From positions 58,476,346-58,540,345 of the forward strand of contig JBCFYV010000935.1 of assembly GCA_039000515.1 (NCBI GenBank): a DNA stretch of 64,000 bases, read 5' to 3'. The number at the start of each line of letters is the position of its first letter. Position 1 is the stretch's first letter. This document shows, piece by piece, positions 31,161 to 42,531 of the stretch. The notes below the pieces were generated by a model. The model searched no databases, had not been told where the DNA came from, and was given only the letters and a program-made list of their open reading frames with translations. This stretch comes from Timema cristinae (Eukaryota > Arthropoda > Insecta > Phasmatodea > Timematidae). Made by a program: the position numbers and the translations under genes.

Positions 31161-31880
31161 TATTGTTCATAACTAAGTAATATCTTCAATTAAAAAAATA
31201 ATTTAATATTTATTTATTCAATCCCCACATATAGTAGGATGTTGAGATATGTACGAAGCGATGATAGATTTGTAAATAATTAAATAATCAACTTTGTCAA
31301 AGCGAATAAAATTAAAACACCCTCTAAAGTCGGTTTCTTTCGTCTATAACAACCCCCCCCCCCGCGTTCTTTTTTTTTTGTCAATCTTTCCCACCGCCCC
31401 TTTTCTCTGCCGCACATTAGGCCATCACCGTCTCAATGTCTATTTTTTATTTTACCGTTATATTTTTCTCATTAAATCTAAAAGTATACACACAATATCG
31501 CATAGGGTAAAAATTCACTACGTCTTAATGTAGGCCCTTAATAAATTTACTCTTATCTCGGTAGTCCTACCGACTCATTTCTTTTGTTTTCAACCGGTTT
31601 CATTATTCCAAAACTAGCCCATAGTTTATTGTTGCCTGTAATAAGAGTTGAGTTTGCATTCATGGTTTAATGTTTATAAACAAGGTTCTCTCAAACCGAG
31701 CGATTTAATTAAGGTTACAAGCCATTTGAATAAAGTAAGAAGAGGGGAGGGAAATTCCGGAAAAACAAGTTTTTTTTTTCCGATTCAACTTTGTCGGCAT
31801 TGCGGGTTTTTTTCTTTATTGAGAGATGCTCTATTAAGAGTTTATTTTTAAGTCATACATGCCTATTTTTATTTCATTTA
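31161..31880. other. Candidate intron sequence, unassigned
   Basis: AT-rich with a C-run at 31350. The short plus frames at 31294 and 31648 show no domain features and no in-phase splice acceptor was recognised. Confidence 0.3.
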
Positions 31881-31881
31881 C

Positions 31882-32323
31882 TAGCCTTGCCAATCAATTC
31901 TGATACAGACGGCTAGAAATCGTGAATTTACACCAACATTATTGCACGTGGGTTATTTCTGATAAACATTAATGGAAATAAAGAGTTAATAGAATTTCCT
32001 AATACTGAGTATTGTTGAAATATTAAATCTTGTTTGGATAAAAACTGCATTGAAAATACCGTTTTTGACCATTTGAAAATGGCTTCACAGATAAACACTG
32101 TGCACAAATCTTCATTCTATCATAACAGGGACATACTGTAGTTATTTACAATAAACTTTGTCGCTTTGTCCCCCATCGTCACCGAGGAAAATTTCGAGTA
32201 ATCGTTCAAATACGAATACACTCGCGCACCTATTTTTGTGATATCGTAGGAGTTTTCTTTTCCCTTTAACTTCCAAACCTTACGCGAGCCGGGAACTGAG
32301 TTGGGCCTGCTATGATGAACGCT
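31882..32323 (+). mobile_element. Non-autonomous element J, copy 1
   Basis: One of four copies (others 51174-51795, 61668-62295, 59121-59570 inverted). Combining copies, the ends read AAGAGCGTTCATCA and its reverse complement, a terminal inverted repeat of about 14 bp. TTAA-like sequence flanks some ends. Conserved interior landmarks are GATACAG(A/T)CGGCTAGAAAT, GGATAAAAACTGCATTGAAA, GTCGCTTTGTCCCCCATCGT and GAGCCGGGAACTGAGTTGGG. In this copy the left TIR is eroded. Confidence 0.7.
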
Positions 32324-32500
32324 TTAATTCATAATTTAGAAAATATCTGCTTGACTCGTAAAAGTCTACACTCTACAGCAAACACTACTTGAACATTATG
32401 CTTTTTCCATAGGGCCTAGCAAACTCTAAATATTTTAAATGGGATATTATTTCTTAATTCCTTTTACCCAACGCATACTGTGAATAATTTTAGTGAATCA
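32324..32500. other. No gene; unassigned sequence
   Basis: Nothing recognised. Confidence 0.3.
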
Positions 32501-32502
32501 AC

Positions 32503-32990
32503 AATCACCCACTTCGGTGGCCGCATGGTATAAGGCGTCACTCCCGCATTAAACTAGACTCGATGACGGAGAGGGCGGTACGATCCCGGTCCTACAGGAC
32601 GTACTTAAGTTGTTTAATCATTTCCCCCACACACTTTACACGCAAATGTGGGTACATTTGTTAAAGTTTACTTCCATCCCTATCACATTCTTTTATACTC
32701 AGCACCGCGTCTTACTACCCATTCGGGTTACACGCTTAAGTACTAATTACTCTTAATGGGTTAGGAATTGGGAAGGTTGAATATAGAGGAAATAGAACCC
32801 ACATTTGCTTGGAGGGGAAGAGGAAAAGCATTTATGGAAAACCATCCCCTAGTTCACCCGAGCGAGATTCGAACCTAAATCTCAACTGTCCTCTGCAGTC
32901 TAGCCCAACACGAAATATGTGCGTTAGCTAATTACACCACCGAGACGGGTCACATTCTTCTAGAGTTATATGTAAAGCCCGAACTGATTG
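32503..32990 (+). repeat. SINE-C copy split by a SINE-B
   Basis: Left part 32503-32692: head CTTCGGTGGCCGCATGGTAT, mutated B-box GGTACGATCCC, body to CCCTATCACATTC. Right part from 32950: TATATGTAAAGCCCGAACTG, the decayed 3' module. Confidence 0.7.
32693..32949 (-). mobile_element. SINE-B copy with 10-bp TSD
   Basis: Complete in reverse from CACCGCGTCTTACTACCCAT to the head (..CACCACCGAGACGGG). TCACATTCTT is duplicated at 32683-32692 and 32950-32959. Younger than the SINE-C that hosts it. Confidence 0.92.
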
Positions 32991-33774
32991 CGAGATGCGT
33001 TGGAAATTAAAACCATTCTACCATTTAGAAGTTATTCTGCGATGGACGTGTGGAAATCCGTTATGACTTATTTGAAAAGTCGTGTGGGGGGGGGGGGATA
33101 TAAATACCTAACTATTTTTGAACTAAGCAATGTTAACAAAATACATCGTCTAAATATAACATTCTGCTAACATGATATAAAAGGTTTTATTTTACAACAT
33201 CTAGGCAGGACAACAAATAATAACATAAAACATTAAATATTGAATTTTTTTTAAGAATGTCTTTGTTTTTTCGAAAATATTTTATAGGTCTCGTACAATT
33301 TGTGGGCTAAGCGTTTGGGGAGGTTAACTCGATTTTTTTTCTCCCCAAACCAATTTTCCACTTGTCCACAACACAAATTTTTTAAATTTCCTCTTAAATT
33401 TTACCTTCGTCATCACGGTGTAGATATTAAACTATCCCGGAAGGGGTAAACAGCCGTAGAGTAGTATAGGAGCGCTCTTGAAACAACGCGCGCAAGAGAC
33501 CGATGTATTTCGACAAGGCTATACAACAGCGTCTCGGCCGGATGACTTTCACAACTTGTAAAGGACGATGATTGCGGGGGAGGGATGGGGGAGTTCCCTC
33601 CTAACTCTCGGTTTGAATTGTCAAGGACACTTGTTTCATTCGCAACTACTTGTTAAATCTTGGTTGTACCGGCCATCTTCACCTGCCGCGGAGTTTTGTA
33701 TTTCTTGGTGGCCTGAGGTAAGAATTATAGTCGGTGCCTGGGGTTTGGAACCTTCAGGTTCTTGTTATTACTGA
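32991..33774. other. No gene; unassigned sequence
   Basis: G-run at 33085-33097. The plus frame 33568-33774 runs into the following tandem array and has no domain features. Confidence 0.35.
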
Positions 33775-34215
33775 TGAGGCATTTTATGGTTCCAACACGG
33801 CTGTTATCAATGCGTAGAACAGGTTCCGATTCCAACACAGCTGTTATCACTGTGTATAACCTTCTGATTCAAACACTATCACTGTATAACCTTCTGATTC
33901 CAACACAGCTGTTATCACTGTATAACCTGATTCAAACAGCTGTTATCAGTACGTAGAACCTTCTGATTCAAACACAGCTATCATTGTATAACCTTCTGAT
34001 TCAACACAGCTGTTATCACTGTATAACCTGATTCAAAACAGCTGTTATCAGTACGTAGAACCTTCTGATTCCAACACAGCTGTTATCATGTATAACTTTC
34101 GATTTCAACACAGCTGTTATCATGTTAACTGATTCAACCAGTGTTTCAGTACGTGAACTTCTGATCAACACAGCTTGTATATTAATTAGTACGTGGAACC
34201 TTCTGACCATCTGGT
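33775..34215 (+). repeat. Irregular minisatellite, ~30-36-bp units
   Basis: Roughly a dozen copies of (C)CTTCTGATTC(C)AACACAGCTG followed by TTATCA and either CTGTATAA or GTACGTAGAA. The two unit endings alternate irregularly, and late copies are ragged with single-base losses. Confidence 0.88.
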
Positions 34216-34335
34216 TTAAATCCGGGTCTGGAACCTCATTTATTACCAACAATGAGAGTGGCGATTGTTGCCATTAATAGCACCCGAATTTCGCTTTCCA
34301 ATCTAATCTCAAGCTTCCAAGGTCATGGATTATAA
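34216..34335. other. No gene; unassigned sequence
   Basis: Nothing recognised. Confidence 0.3.
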
Positions 34336-34337
34336 TA

Positions 34338-34560
34338 CTATCCGCGTCGGTGGTCGCATTGTCTTAAGGCAAGGCGTCACACTCGCAACAAACGACTGCC
34401 GATTACAGAGAGATCTGGGTTCATAGTCATAGACTAGACTGCCGATGATGGGGAGATCGAAGTTCGAATCTTGGTCGAGTGTACTGAGGGGTGTTTTTAA
34501 TTAAAAAAAAAAATATTCCAATCTCCGCAAATGTGGGTGCATTGCCTATGGATAATATTC
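34338..34560 (+). repeat. SINE-C copy with internal partial duplication
   Basis: The head GCGTCGGTGGTCGCATTGTC is followed by two anticodon-arm-like blocks (ACGACTGCCGATTACAGAGA and AGACTGCCGATGATGGGGAG). Then come B-box GTTCGAATC and an A-rich interruption. The 3' module is missing. Confidence 0.65.
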
Positions 34561-34568
34561 CACAGACG

Positions 34569-35075
34569 CTAATACCTCCAATATAATCGGAAGGAACTAC
34601 TAAGAACAGGTGTAAAATTATTGTAATGAGAAAGAGGAGGTTTTCTTAGAGCGAGCTTTGAAACCACTACTTTGAGACCTACGTTGTTTTTCTTGGAAAA
34701 GTCATTATCAAGATCTACATTGTGCTTTAATTGCTCACTTCTGTCACACTTGTGAAATAGTGTTTCTAAGAATCGGGGGCAGTTTATGTCTTGCCAAGAA
34801 TAGACGTCCACGTCCATGTGATGGCATTTGTCAAGTCCTGAGCACTGTTATCGACAAGTTCGACAAACATCTTGACATGTTCCTTTTGGACGATATGGTA
34901 ACAACTTGATACAGTCCTCTCGAAATTCTTGTTCTACAGTTGCAAGACGAGACACGCTTCGAATTTCTCAAGCTGTACGTCATCTTGCATTTCACACCCT
35001 TGTAATAAACTAGTGGAATATGTAGCGTCGACAGAGCCCCCTCTACCCCGGAAGTTGCCCTAACATGTTTACAAA
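34569..35075 (-). pseudogene. Possible decayed cysteine-rich coding segment
   Basis: On the minus strand a frame reads LLQGCEMQDDVQLEKFEACL, then (after a frame change) VEQEFREDCIKLLPYRPKG, then TCQDVCRTCR-stop-QCSGLDKC. It continues open through MDVDVYSWQDINCPRFLET and LFHKCDRSEQLK to 34569. About ten cysteines in roughly 110 codons, with C-x3-C-x2-C spacing, hint at a disulfide-rich extracellular domain. One frameshift and one stop break it. No family recognised; chance is a serious alternative. Confidence 0.25.
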
Positions 35076-35400
35076 CTTGCACCCCAATTCTTTTTAGGAA
35101 AAAAAAAGCTTTGTTTTAGGGTTATTTAAAGGATACTTTCTAAGCACAGCTGTGACCGGTAGTGAAGTAATGTAAGGGCTTAAGGCTCGTAAAATTATTA
35201 ATTTACGATGTCGTCGAGGTAAGAATCTAGTTTGACGTTCACACCAGTGGTCACGCAGTATGAAGCGCCATGCTCGCAAAATTTCTATGATAAATTGAGC
35301 TTCGGTCTAGTAAAGAGGTGCTGGGATTCAAGTGTGATTTATTAATTTTCCCCATATTCTCGCTAATATGGGTGCATTTTATCTTACTGATGTTAACTTA
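35076..35400. other. No gene; unassigned sequence
   Basis: A 61-aa minus frame at 35094-35279 has no recognisable features. Confidence 0.3.
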
Positions 35401-35616
35401 CAGTAGCCCCGTGGCTTCTTTGGTGCTGACTGACAGCTCACAGCTGACTTCTGACAGTCTACATATAGGTATATACCTAAATGTTGGCTGTCAGAAGTGA
35501 CAGCTGCTAAACACATGTTTTTGCAAATCATATGGTTCGGCGTAGGGATACATAGTTTGGTCTGGTAGCTTTTCAAAACCGTCACAGTCAGCACCAAAGA
35601 AGCCATGGGGCTACTG
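35401..35616 (+). mobile_element. MITE-M copy 3
   Basis: Flanked by TA at 35399-35400 and 35617-35618. Slightly shorter than copy 1, having lost part of the right inner arm (TCAGCTGTCAGCTGTGAG). Confidence 0.92.
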
Positions 35617-35688
35617 TAGTCCAAACGTACTAATGAAAAATACAACTTAACATATCACTACTATTACTAAATTCTCATTAATGTTAGG

Positions 35689-36262
35689 TTGACAATATAC
35701 CTCATAAAAGTTGAGAGTAGTGAGGATCTAATTAGAAGAGGACAACGGCAGGGAGAGTTGTTCTATTGGTGTGTTTGTGTAAGAGACCCGTTATGGAAAA
35801 GAGAAGTGTCCTTGAAGTGTAAGGATGGGTTGTACACGGCATACATTGTACCAATTATCACATACGCAGCAGAAACATGGACATTGAATGTAAGAGAGAC
35901 TAGGAAAGTGGAGGATATGTTAGTGAAGTTTGTGAGGAGCATGTTAGCTGTCAGGAGGAGAAACAGGATTAGGAATGAAGTGGGGATACAGAGTGCAGAT
36001 GAGATAATAATAGAGGAAGTAAGACTGAGATGAAATGGTCATGTAATGAGGATGGAAAAAGGAGAGGATGCCAAAAAAATTGATGCAAATGAAGTAGGAA
36101 AAAGACCGCAAGGGAGGCCAAAAAAGAGATGGGAGTAGCAGATAAAGTATGCAAGTGAGAGGAGAAGAATGGAAGATTGATGGAAGGATAAAGGAAGATG
36201 GAGCATTTTATTAAACTGACTCGGTCAAAGGTTGGAAACTGTTGATGAGATCAATAAAATAA
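35689..36262 (+). pseudogene. LINE reverse-transcriptase C-terminal segment, remnant
   Basis: The frame reads KCKDGLYTAYIVPIITYAAE, TWTLNVRETRKVEDMLVKF, VRSMLAVRRRNRIRNEVGI and IEEVRLR, then a TGA where the family has W, then NGHVMRMEKGEDAKKIDAN, EVGKRPQGRPKKRWE, TAG, and WKDKGRW. This is the classical post-polymerase tail of animal LINE ORF2 (Y..ETW..R..R.RNE..RLRW.GHVMRM..G..RGRP..RW). The YADD polymerase core is absent. Two stops where tryptophan or sense codons are expected show decay. Confidence 0.88.
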
Positions 36263-36296
36263 GCCTTTCTACGTGTTGGGCAGATGGGGCTACCTC

Positions 36297-36520
36297 ATTT
36301 TTTTAAATATTTAAACCAACTCAAATAATTGCAGAGTTATATTTTCTTCACATGGTGACCTCAACGTTGTTGAATAAATATCTAGATCAGAGCGGCATTA
36401 GTTGAGAAACTTTTTAAATTAAGATAGAAAAACTGTCATTAAATTCCAGGACATCTGTGCTATTCAACAACTATTTAATGGGAAAAATAAAAAATTTTTT
36501 AATGAAAAATGCAAAATCAC
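36297..36520 (+). mobile_element. Foldback element L, copy 3 (short)
   Basis: CTTCACATGGTGACCTCAACGTTGTTGAATAAATATCT at the left is mirrored in part by TGCTATTCAACAACTATTTAATGGG. It shares CATTAAATTCCAGGACA with the other L copies. Outer arms are reduced. Confidence 0.6.
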
Positions 36521-36599
36521 CAGGGTCTTTCTCGCCTGAACCACCCTCCCACCTTAACGACAATTTTCCAAAACAGATCCAGTAATAACACGCATTGTC

Positions 36600-36843
36600 T
36601 CAGTGTGAATGCTGGTACATTTCCAACTGGAGGCCCTTGGGAATGCTGGTATATTTCCAACTGGGGAGATCAAGGATCGATTCCGGTCGGTTGTATTGTA
36701 TTTTTTAAATGGTTTATCACACTCCCTCCACGCAAATGCGGGTTCACCTCTAAATTAAAACATGTCTAATCCTTACAACACACTAGTATAATTGATACAG
36801 AGGCGTATAACACGAACAGGTAGAAAGACGCGGTGCTAAAAAA
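36600..36843 (+). repeat. SINE-C copy, head replaced by a local duplication
   Basis: GAATGCTGGTACATTTCCAA and GGAATGCTGGTATATTTCCA repeat in tandem where the head should be. Then B-box-like GGATCGATTCC, body, and 3' module ATAACACGAACAGGTAGAAA followed by GACGCGGTGCTA. Confidence 0.65.
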
Positions 36844-38130
36844 ATACAACTTATTCCATTCACAATTAAATACCTGTTCTTGTAAAAAAAAAATTAACCG
36901 ATTCTGATGTGGGCCCGCCTTTAAACTCGTGAGTTCAATTATGACCATCGGGAATCTAAAAGTTGTAAACCCCTGCCCTAGTCTCAACATTGTGAAGTTT
37001 TTTCTCCCATTCTTAGATATAATTTACCATAAAATATACACACATTTAGCGCAATAGGAACTATCCTAGCTGAAACGTGTCGTTTGTACCAGGCAGATCC
37101 ATAGGACGATTGGCGTAGATGTGTAAACACCTTTAAATTCTACCTTGTGTGTTTACTTCTGACTCTCTTTTCCATGGTCGGTATCTGTTCAATCGCCTGA
37201 TAAATACGTTAAGCTAATGACACTAAAGAGAATCCTTTGATGGCTTTGTTCTGACTTTAAACGTCACTTTTTTGAGAGGAATGTAGGAAAGGTCCTAAAT
37301 CTATCGGCTACGTCATATAGCATTTATTATGTGGTCCACACTGTTTTTTTCTCAAACACGGGTACACAACACACCACTGAGTTTTATTACTCATTAACTG
37401 TTAATAAATGAATCTGCTTAAAAACAAATCGGAACATATTTTGACAAGATGTTAATGACTTTTAATAACCCTTTCTTTCCCCCTCTTATCACGGCTTTGT
37501 TTAGTTTTTATCACAAAAATGTAATATAAAATTTGGTGCTACTATTTATTATGTGTACACAGTATAATTTTATTAAAATTTGAAAATACCCTTTATAAAA
37601 GCAAGTGTGTGGTCAGACAATCCTCCAAAAATGGGCACATGACTGGAGAAAGTTTGAGAAATGCTGGTCTACATGGACCGAGGTTACACCCCTATTATTA
37701 TGCGCTTATATTTTTTATTTTCTATTCATCAATGATTGGAGTTTTTTTTGTTAATTATGCTGTGTATTCTTAAAAGTATAGTTTATATTTAGAATTAGAT
37801 GTAAAATATGTATAATATGTACTCAATGTTTCATATCATGCAATAAATTGAAGATTTATTGATATAGACAGGGTTTGCCACACCTTTGGAAAAAAAGGGG
37901 ATTTTTCAAAATCTAGTAAAAATATTAAAATATTTGTTATTCTGGGACATTTAACTGAAAGCTTAATACAGCCATTCTTTGGATGGATGAGAAAGTGAAA
38001 TGAAGAATTAAGCAATTTGGTTCAAACATGTCTGTCTAACTTATTACGAGGGTTGTGAAAAAACAGAAAATTATTTTCCTTTCCTCAATATTAAATCATT
38101 CTATTCTAAACATAAATTACATTACTTCAC
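36844..38130. other. No gene; unassigned AT-rich sequence
   Basis: About 1.3 kb with no recognised repeat, frame or motif. Confidence 0.3.
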
Positions 38131-38142
38131 ACTCAGTTAATT

Positions 38143-38341
38143 ATTATTATTAGCACCGCGTCTTACTACCCATTCGGGTTACACGCACTTACGCTAATGT
38201 GTAATGGTAGGGTGATTGTGAGATGAAATGAAGGACCTACAGTTTAACGTGGGATCCGAGCCACGGTGGAGGCTGGCATTCCCCACATTCACAAGTTGTG
38301 ATTAATACACGTCTTGTCAGAGGTGAAGGAAGGGTTTGGTA
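38143..38341 (-). mobile_element. Headless SINE-A with 12-bp TSD
   Basis: Tail, 3' module and body are present. The copy stops at GGGTTTGGTA, just before the tRNA-like head. ACTCAGTTAATT is duplicated at 38131-38142 and 38342-38353. Confidence 0.92.
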
Positions 38342-38353
38342 ACTCAGTTAATT

Positions 38354-38555
38354 CTTTTTTTCAATCTATGCTGCTGGGAAAAATGGCAATTCCTTTTGTA
38401 AAACCAGGAAAATATTGGTAATTCTGTACAGACTACTAATTAGGATTGCGCTTCCATAATTTTAAATTAGGAATTTGGCTTATTAGTAATTTTTACAAAA
38501 CAAACAACTTGAACTTTTTACGTTTACTCCTTTAACCCCGAAAGGTACCATATCT
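38354..38555. other. No gene; unassigned sequence
   Basis: Nothing recognised. Confidence 0.3.
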
Positions 38556-38563
38556 TACCTTAA

Positions 38564-38789
38564 TTATTATTAATATTATCATTATCATCATCATCACCTC
38601 GTCTTACTACTTGTTCGGGTTATACGCACTTACTCTAATATTAAATGGTAGGGTGATTGTGATATGAAATGAAGGACCTACAGTTTAACGTGGGATCCGA
38701 ACCACGGTGGAGGCCTGGCATTCCCCACATTCACAAGTTGTGATTAATACACGTCTTGTCAGAGGTGAAGGAAGGGTTTGGTAATCAGA
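38564..38789 (-). mobile_element. Headless SINE-A with 8-bp TSD
   Basis: Ends at GGTTTGGTAATCAGA, within ten bases of the truncation point of the neighbour at 38143-38341. TACCTTAA is duplicated at 38556-38563 and 38790-38797. The tail has drifted to a mixed ATT/ATC repeat. Confidence 0.88.
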
Positions 38790-38797
38790 TACCTTAA

Positions 38798-39290
38798 ACT
38801 GGTTTCACTATGTTGCATAGAGCCATAGTGAAATTCGTCAATGTAGGATTATTACCTATCAATTTAACCAGAATGTACATTTTTTTATTACTCAAATATC
38901 GATTCGCATACAAGCTAAGCAAACTTTACTAAGAGTATGTATAATTTTCTAGTCTTAACTTTAAATTTGCAATACCGAATGAGATATTTGTGCCTTTTTC
39001 ATTGGCGTTGTGTGGTTTTTTTTTTTTTTTAAGAATCAGGTGCGTTCTTCATAAAATATGTTTTAAGGATTGGTTTTGTTTAGAATGAATCTCATACCAA
39101 TTGATTATTTTTATGTGATGTTCTCCGCTCTTAATGTTTTCAGACCATGTAGTAGATCTACACAGTAGTAGCTTTCACACTTTGACTTGTAAAGTAGGAT
39201 TGTATGCCACGGCTTAGAGATCGGGCTGTTCCAATCATTTGGCGAGTAGAATGGTTAGAAAACTATGATAACTGAAAAGCTAGCTGCAAG
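38798..39290. other. No gene; unassigned sequence
   Basis: T-run near 39016-39031. Nothing else recognised. Confidence 0.3.
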
Positions 39291-39292
39291 TA

Positions 39293-39527
39293 CAGTAGCC
39301 CCGTGGCTTCTTTGGTGCCGACTGACAGCTCACAGCTGACTTCTCACAGTCAACATTTAGGTGTATACCTAAATTTCGACTTTCAGAAGTGACAGCTGCT
39401 AAACACATGTTTTTGCAGATCATATGGTTAGGCGTAGGGATACATAATTTGGTCTTGTAACTTTTCAAAGCTTTTAGATGTCAGCTGTGAGCTGTCAGTC
39501 AGCAATAAAGAAGCCATGGGGCTACTG
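39293..39527 (+). mobile_element. MITE-M copy 4
   Basis: TA at 39291-39292 and 39528-39529. Diverged inner arms (TTCTCACAGTC, TTTCGACTTTC). Confidence 0.92.
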
Positions 39528-39589
39528 TATTGATGATAAACTCAGTAAATGGACGTTAACACACATTATCAAGTGGGGTTTAGGAGGAA

Positions 39590-40125
39590 TACCATAAAAA
39601 CACACATACATTCCTACCTACCTATTCACGCTGTTCCCTTGGGGTAGGCAAGAAACTGCGTATAGCCCACAATACGACTCCCTACTTAATCCAGCCTCGC
39701 ACTAACTTCCACACTTCTCTATCCTTGCATATTCCCTTAGCTTCAACATCCAAGCACCGAACCATGCATCTTCTTTTTATTCTTTAAAACTCTCAAATGT
39801 TTATTTCTTAGACCTTCATCTACAACATTTAGCCACGTTTTGCATTGCCTACCCCGTTTGATCCACACACTCTATCTTCATATAGTTGCTTTCATACACA
39901 ACCTCTCATCATGCGTAAGCCCACTCAAGACGTTTCTTTCACACATTGACCTATTGGATTCACTTTCATCAAGTTCATTCATTACTGACACTGTCCATAC
40001 ACGTTTTTACACATCTACATTTCTTGTATATCTCATTCAACCGCATTCTCCTTGCTCTTGTGTTTCTCCTGACAAACCCACACTTCACATCCATAAAACA
40101 ATGTTGGCGTTAACAAAAAAAATAA
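39590..40125 (-). pseudogene. LINE 3' ORF remnant
   Basis: On the minus strand broken frames give LFYGCEVWVCQEKHKSKENA near the upstream end, then QTGxAMQNVAKCCR-type and ..VDEGLRNKHLRVLKNKKK.. segments. It ends in ..CKDREVWKLVRGWIK and a final ..SFLPTPREQRE-like block. The order (Y-G-x-E-x-W-V, long linker, ..R.W..) is that of a LINE reverse-transcriptase tail of a different type from the 35689 copy. Many stops and frame changes. Confidence 0.6.
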
Positions 40126-41110
40126 TTATGGCTGTAAGTGTTATAGATTTTTTTAACTAGCTACTTAGTGACTAGTTTAGACATTGTAAAGGAATACCAA
40201 AATTACACTTAACGACACTTTCAAGATGTTGAACCTCCAAAACCCTCCCCCTCTTTATTTTGAGTCAAACCCTTATTACTTACTAGTTGATAGATTCTTA
40301 TGTACAATTTGATAGAAGATAATTTCATTTTATGTTTATTTAAAAAGTAACTGCCATAACCCGCACTGGTCTGCTGCATATGGGGCGTTTGGAGTTAGGA
40401 ATGTATTGAGATTTTATTTAAAAAAAATATGTTTACCCATCTTCCTTCCACACAAATATGGATACATCCGATACATTTCCTCTAGATTCTAACTCTTTTA
40501 GTATAACTATAAGAAGAGCTTGAACGAATAGTAAGACACAAAAAAGGTCACATGACCTGTTCATTTTAGTTAACCCTCCCATAATATGTTTTATCAGTAA
40601 CCAATAGCACCGCCTTACTGCTATCCTCACCCCGAGTGTATTTCCCTCTGCTAGGAAAGTTATTAGATATACTTTCATGTATTCACACGTCAACTAATGT
40701 TATCTACAGCTAGCTGTCACTTGATAGATGTCACCAATGACAACTGGACTGTAGCACTGTCATAGTGTAAGTTCTGTAAACAAGTACTGAAATATTATGA
40801 TTCTTATTTATATTACAGTTTTAACATAAACTACTTTTTTATTTTTTAGCATTTTGTTTTATTATCGTATATTATCGAGTAATGCAGGCATTATTTAATT
40901 TGCAGAGGTTACAACTTCTAAAATTATATAATTTTATTGTTTGAAAACATTATCTTTGTGCTTTAAAAAAATAATTAAAAACCTGTTTTGGGAGGCCAGC
41001 TACATTAAGATTTTGCAAATGTGTGCCTTTGCAGTAACTTATATATACTGCTTTATAGTTCTAAAACTAACTGATTAGATATGATATTTATTAATTTTAC
41101 CCCTCTCCCC
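40126..41110. other. No gene; unassigned sequence
   Basis: Repeat-K-like CTAGCTGTCACTTGATAGATGT near 40712. Otherwise AT-rich and unrecognised. Confidence 0.3.
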
Positions 41111-41112
41111 CT

Positions 41113-41114
<2 letters not shown>

Positions 41115-41143
<29 letters not shown>
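41115..41143. repeat. (CA)n microsatellite
   Basis: About 14 CA dinucleotides directly before repeat P copy 1. Confidence 0.95.
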
Positions 41144-41157
41144 CAGTGAATATGCAT

Positions 41158-41592
41158 TATGGTGGTTACAGAGAGGAAAATATGGTGGGTGGGAACTGGA
41201 TGTCAGGGAATTAAATCGAAACTAGGGGAAAGTCAGGGATTATAATACTTGGTTGATTCTGCACATAGTGAGAGATTTTTTCTTTATGCTAACAAAAAAT
41301 TCATTTCCGTGATATGTTAACCTTGACATGAGATTGTAGTATAAGGGGTTTGTTTTACAACTCATTTACACAAGGGGGGGGCACAAATAATTGATAATAC
41401 CTAATTAAATACTAGGGGGCAATGTATATGTTTGGTAGTTTAGGTTTTTTAATATGTGGTCAATGTAATAAACTAAAAAGTTATCATCAATCAAGAAAAT
41501 ATATTTAAAAAAAGGCTTGGTCTTGATTTTTTAATGCTGTATAGAAAACCTGGAAAAGACGCAATTTTATGATAAAAGTTTTATAGCCACCT
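41158..41592 (+). mobile_element. Element P, copy 1
   Basis: Starts TTATGGTGGTTACAGAGAGG and ends TTTATAGCCACCTTGTA, roughly inverted ends (GGATGGCTACAGG type). Interior landmarks are TGTCAGGGAATTAA, TGATTCTG, GGCTTGG(T)CTTGATTTTT and TAGAAAACCTGGAAAA. The same order occurs in 57604-58241, and the start only at 49701. Non-autonomous, unknown superfamily. Confidence 0.6.
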
Positions 41593-41775
41593 TGTATATT
41601 TATATGTATATGTATAGTCGTTAAGTAAAATTACTACATATGACGTACATTTACACTAAAACATGGAAAATGCAAATTCACCAACAACACAGCTTAACTT
41701 TTGTGCAAATTTCCTAATTTCAACCAACCATAGCTTTCCTATAAACTCGCTAACTGAACCATTTAGTAAAAACCA
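41593..41775. other. No gene; unassigned sequence
   Basis: Nothing recognised. Confidence 0.3.
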
Positions 41776-41862
41776 ACTCATTACACCCGGAAAGGGATTC
41801 GAACCCTGACAAAGTGACCGCCAAATCACCCGAGACAACAATTCGCCACCAAACAATGTTTT
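41776..41862 (-). repeat. tRNA-like remnant
   Basis: In reverse: TTTGGTGGCGAATTGTTGTC..GTCAGGGTTCGAATCCCTTT. The B-box and T-arm GGGTTCGAATCCC pair well, but the D-arm and acceptor do not. Probably the head of a decayed SINE. Confidence 0.45.
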
Positions 41863-41959
41863 TTGCGTGCTTTATTGTCATTGCTATCTAACGAGAATCG
41901 CTAGGGGAAAGATAAAGAGGAATATTCGTGAATGCTCTCGTCCTTATGGTGGGGGAGGG

Positions 41960-42040
41960 GCACTCAACTTATTTACATAAGCCAGGATCGAACCCTAGAC
42001 TCCTACACTAGTAAACAACGCATCTAAACTGCAGGAAAAT
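41960..42040 (-). repeat. tRNA-like remnant
   Basis: In reverse: GTTTAGATGCGTTGTTTACT..GAGTCTAGGGTTCGATCCTGGC. B-box GGTTCGATCC present, A-box not clear. Confidence 0.4.
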
Positions 42041-42300
42041 AACAGCGCAGTGAAAATAAATCTTGTACGCAAAATTTTGTTCCAACCTCTACTTTGATGT
42101 GTGTGTGTGGGGGGGGGGAGTTATTATTGGAGAAATGGAGCGAAGCAACCTCCCTCCCGAGACCTCAACTTAAACCTCAACCAACACGGTCAGTTCACTC
42201 AACTACCTCACTGTCTCGCATATTCGAGCATCTCAACATTTCACTGGTTATTTGGGCGGCAAGACGGATCACGATTTATCTTTAGAAGGTCGCCCAACTA

Positions 42301-42529
42301 CAGTAGCCCCGTGGCTTCTTTGGTGCTGACTGACAGCTCACAGCTAACTTCCGACAGTCAACATTTAGGTATATACCTAAATTTTGACTGTCAGAAGTGA
42401 CAGCTGCTAAACACATGTTTTTTGCAGATCATATGGTTCGGCGTAGGGATACCTAATTTGGTCTAGTAGCTTTTCAAAGCCGTCAGCTGTGAGCTGTCAG
42501 TCGGCACCAAAGAAGCCATGGGGCTACTG
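42301..42529 (+). mobile_element. MITE-M copy 5
   Basis: TA at 42299-42300 and 42530-42531. Well preserved. Confidence 0.92.
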
Positions 42530-42531
42530 TA

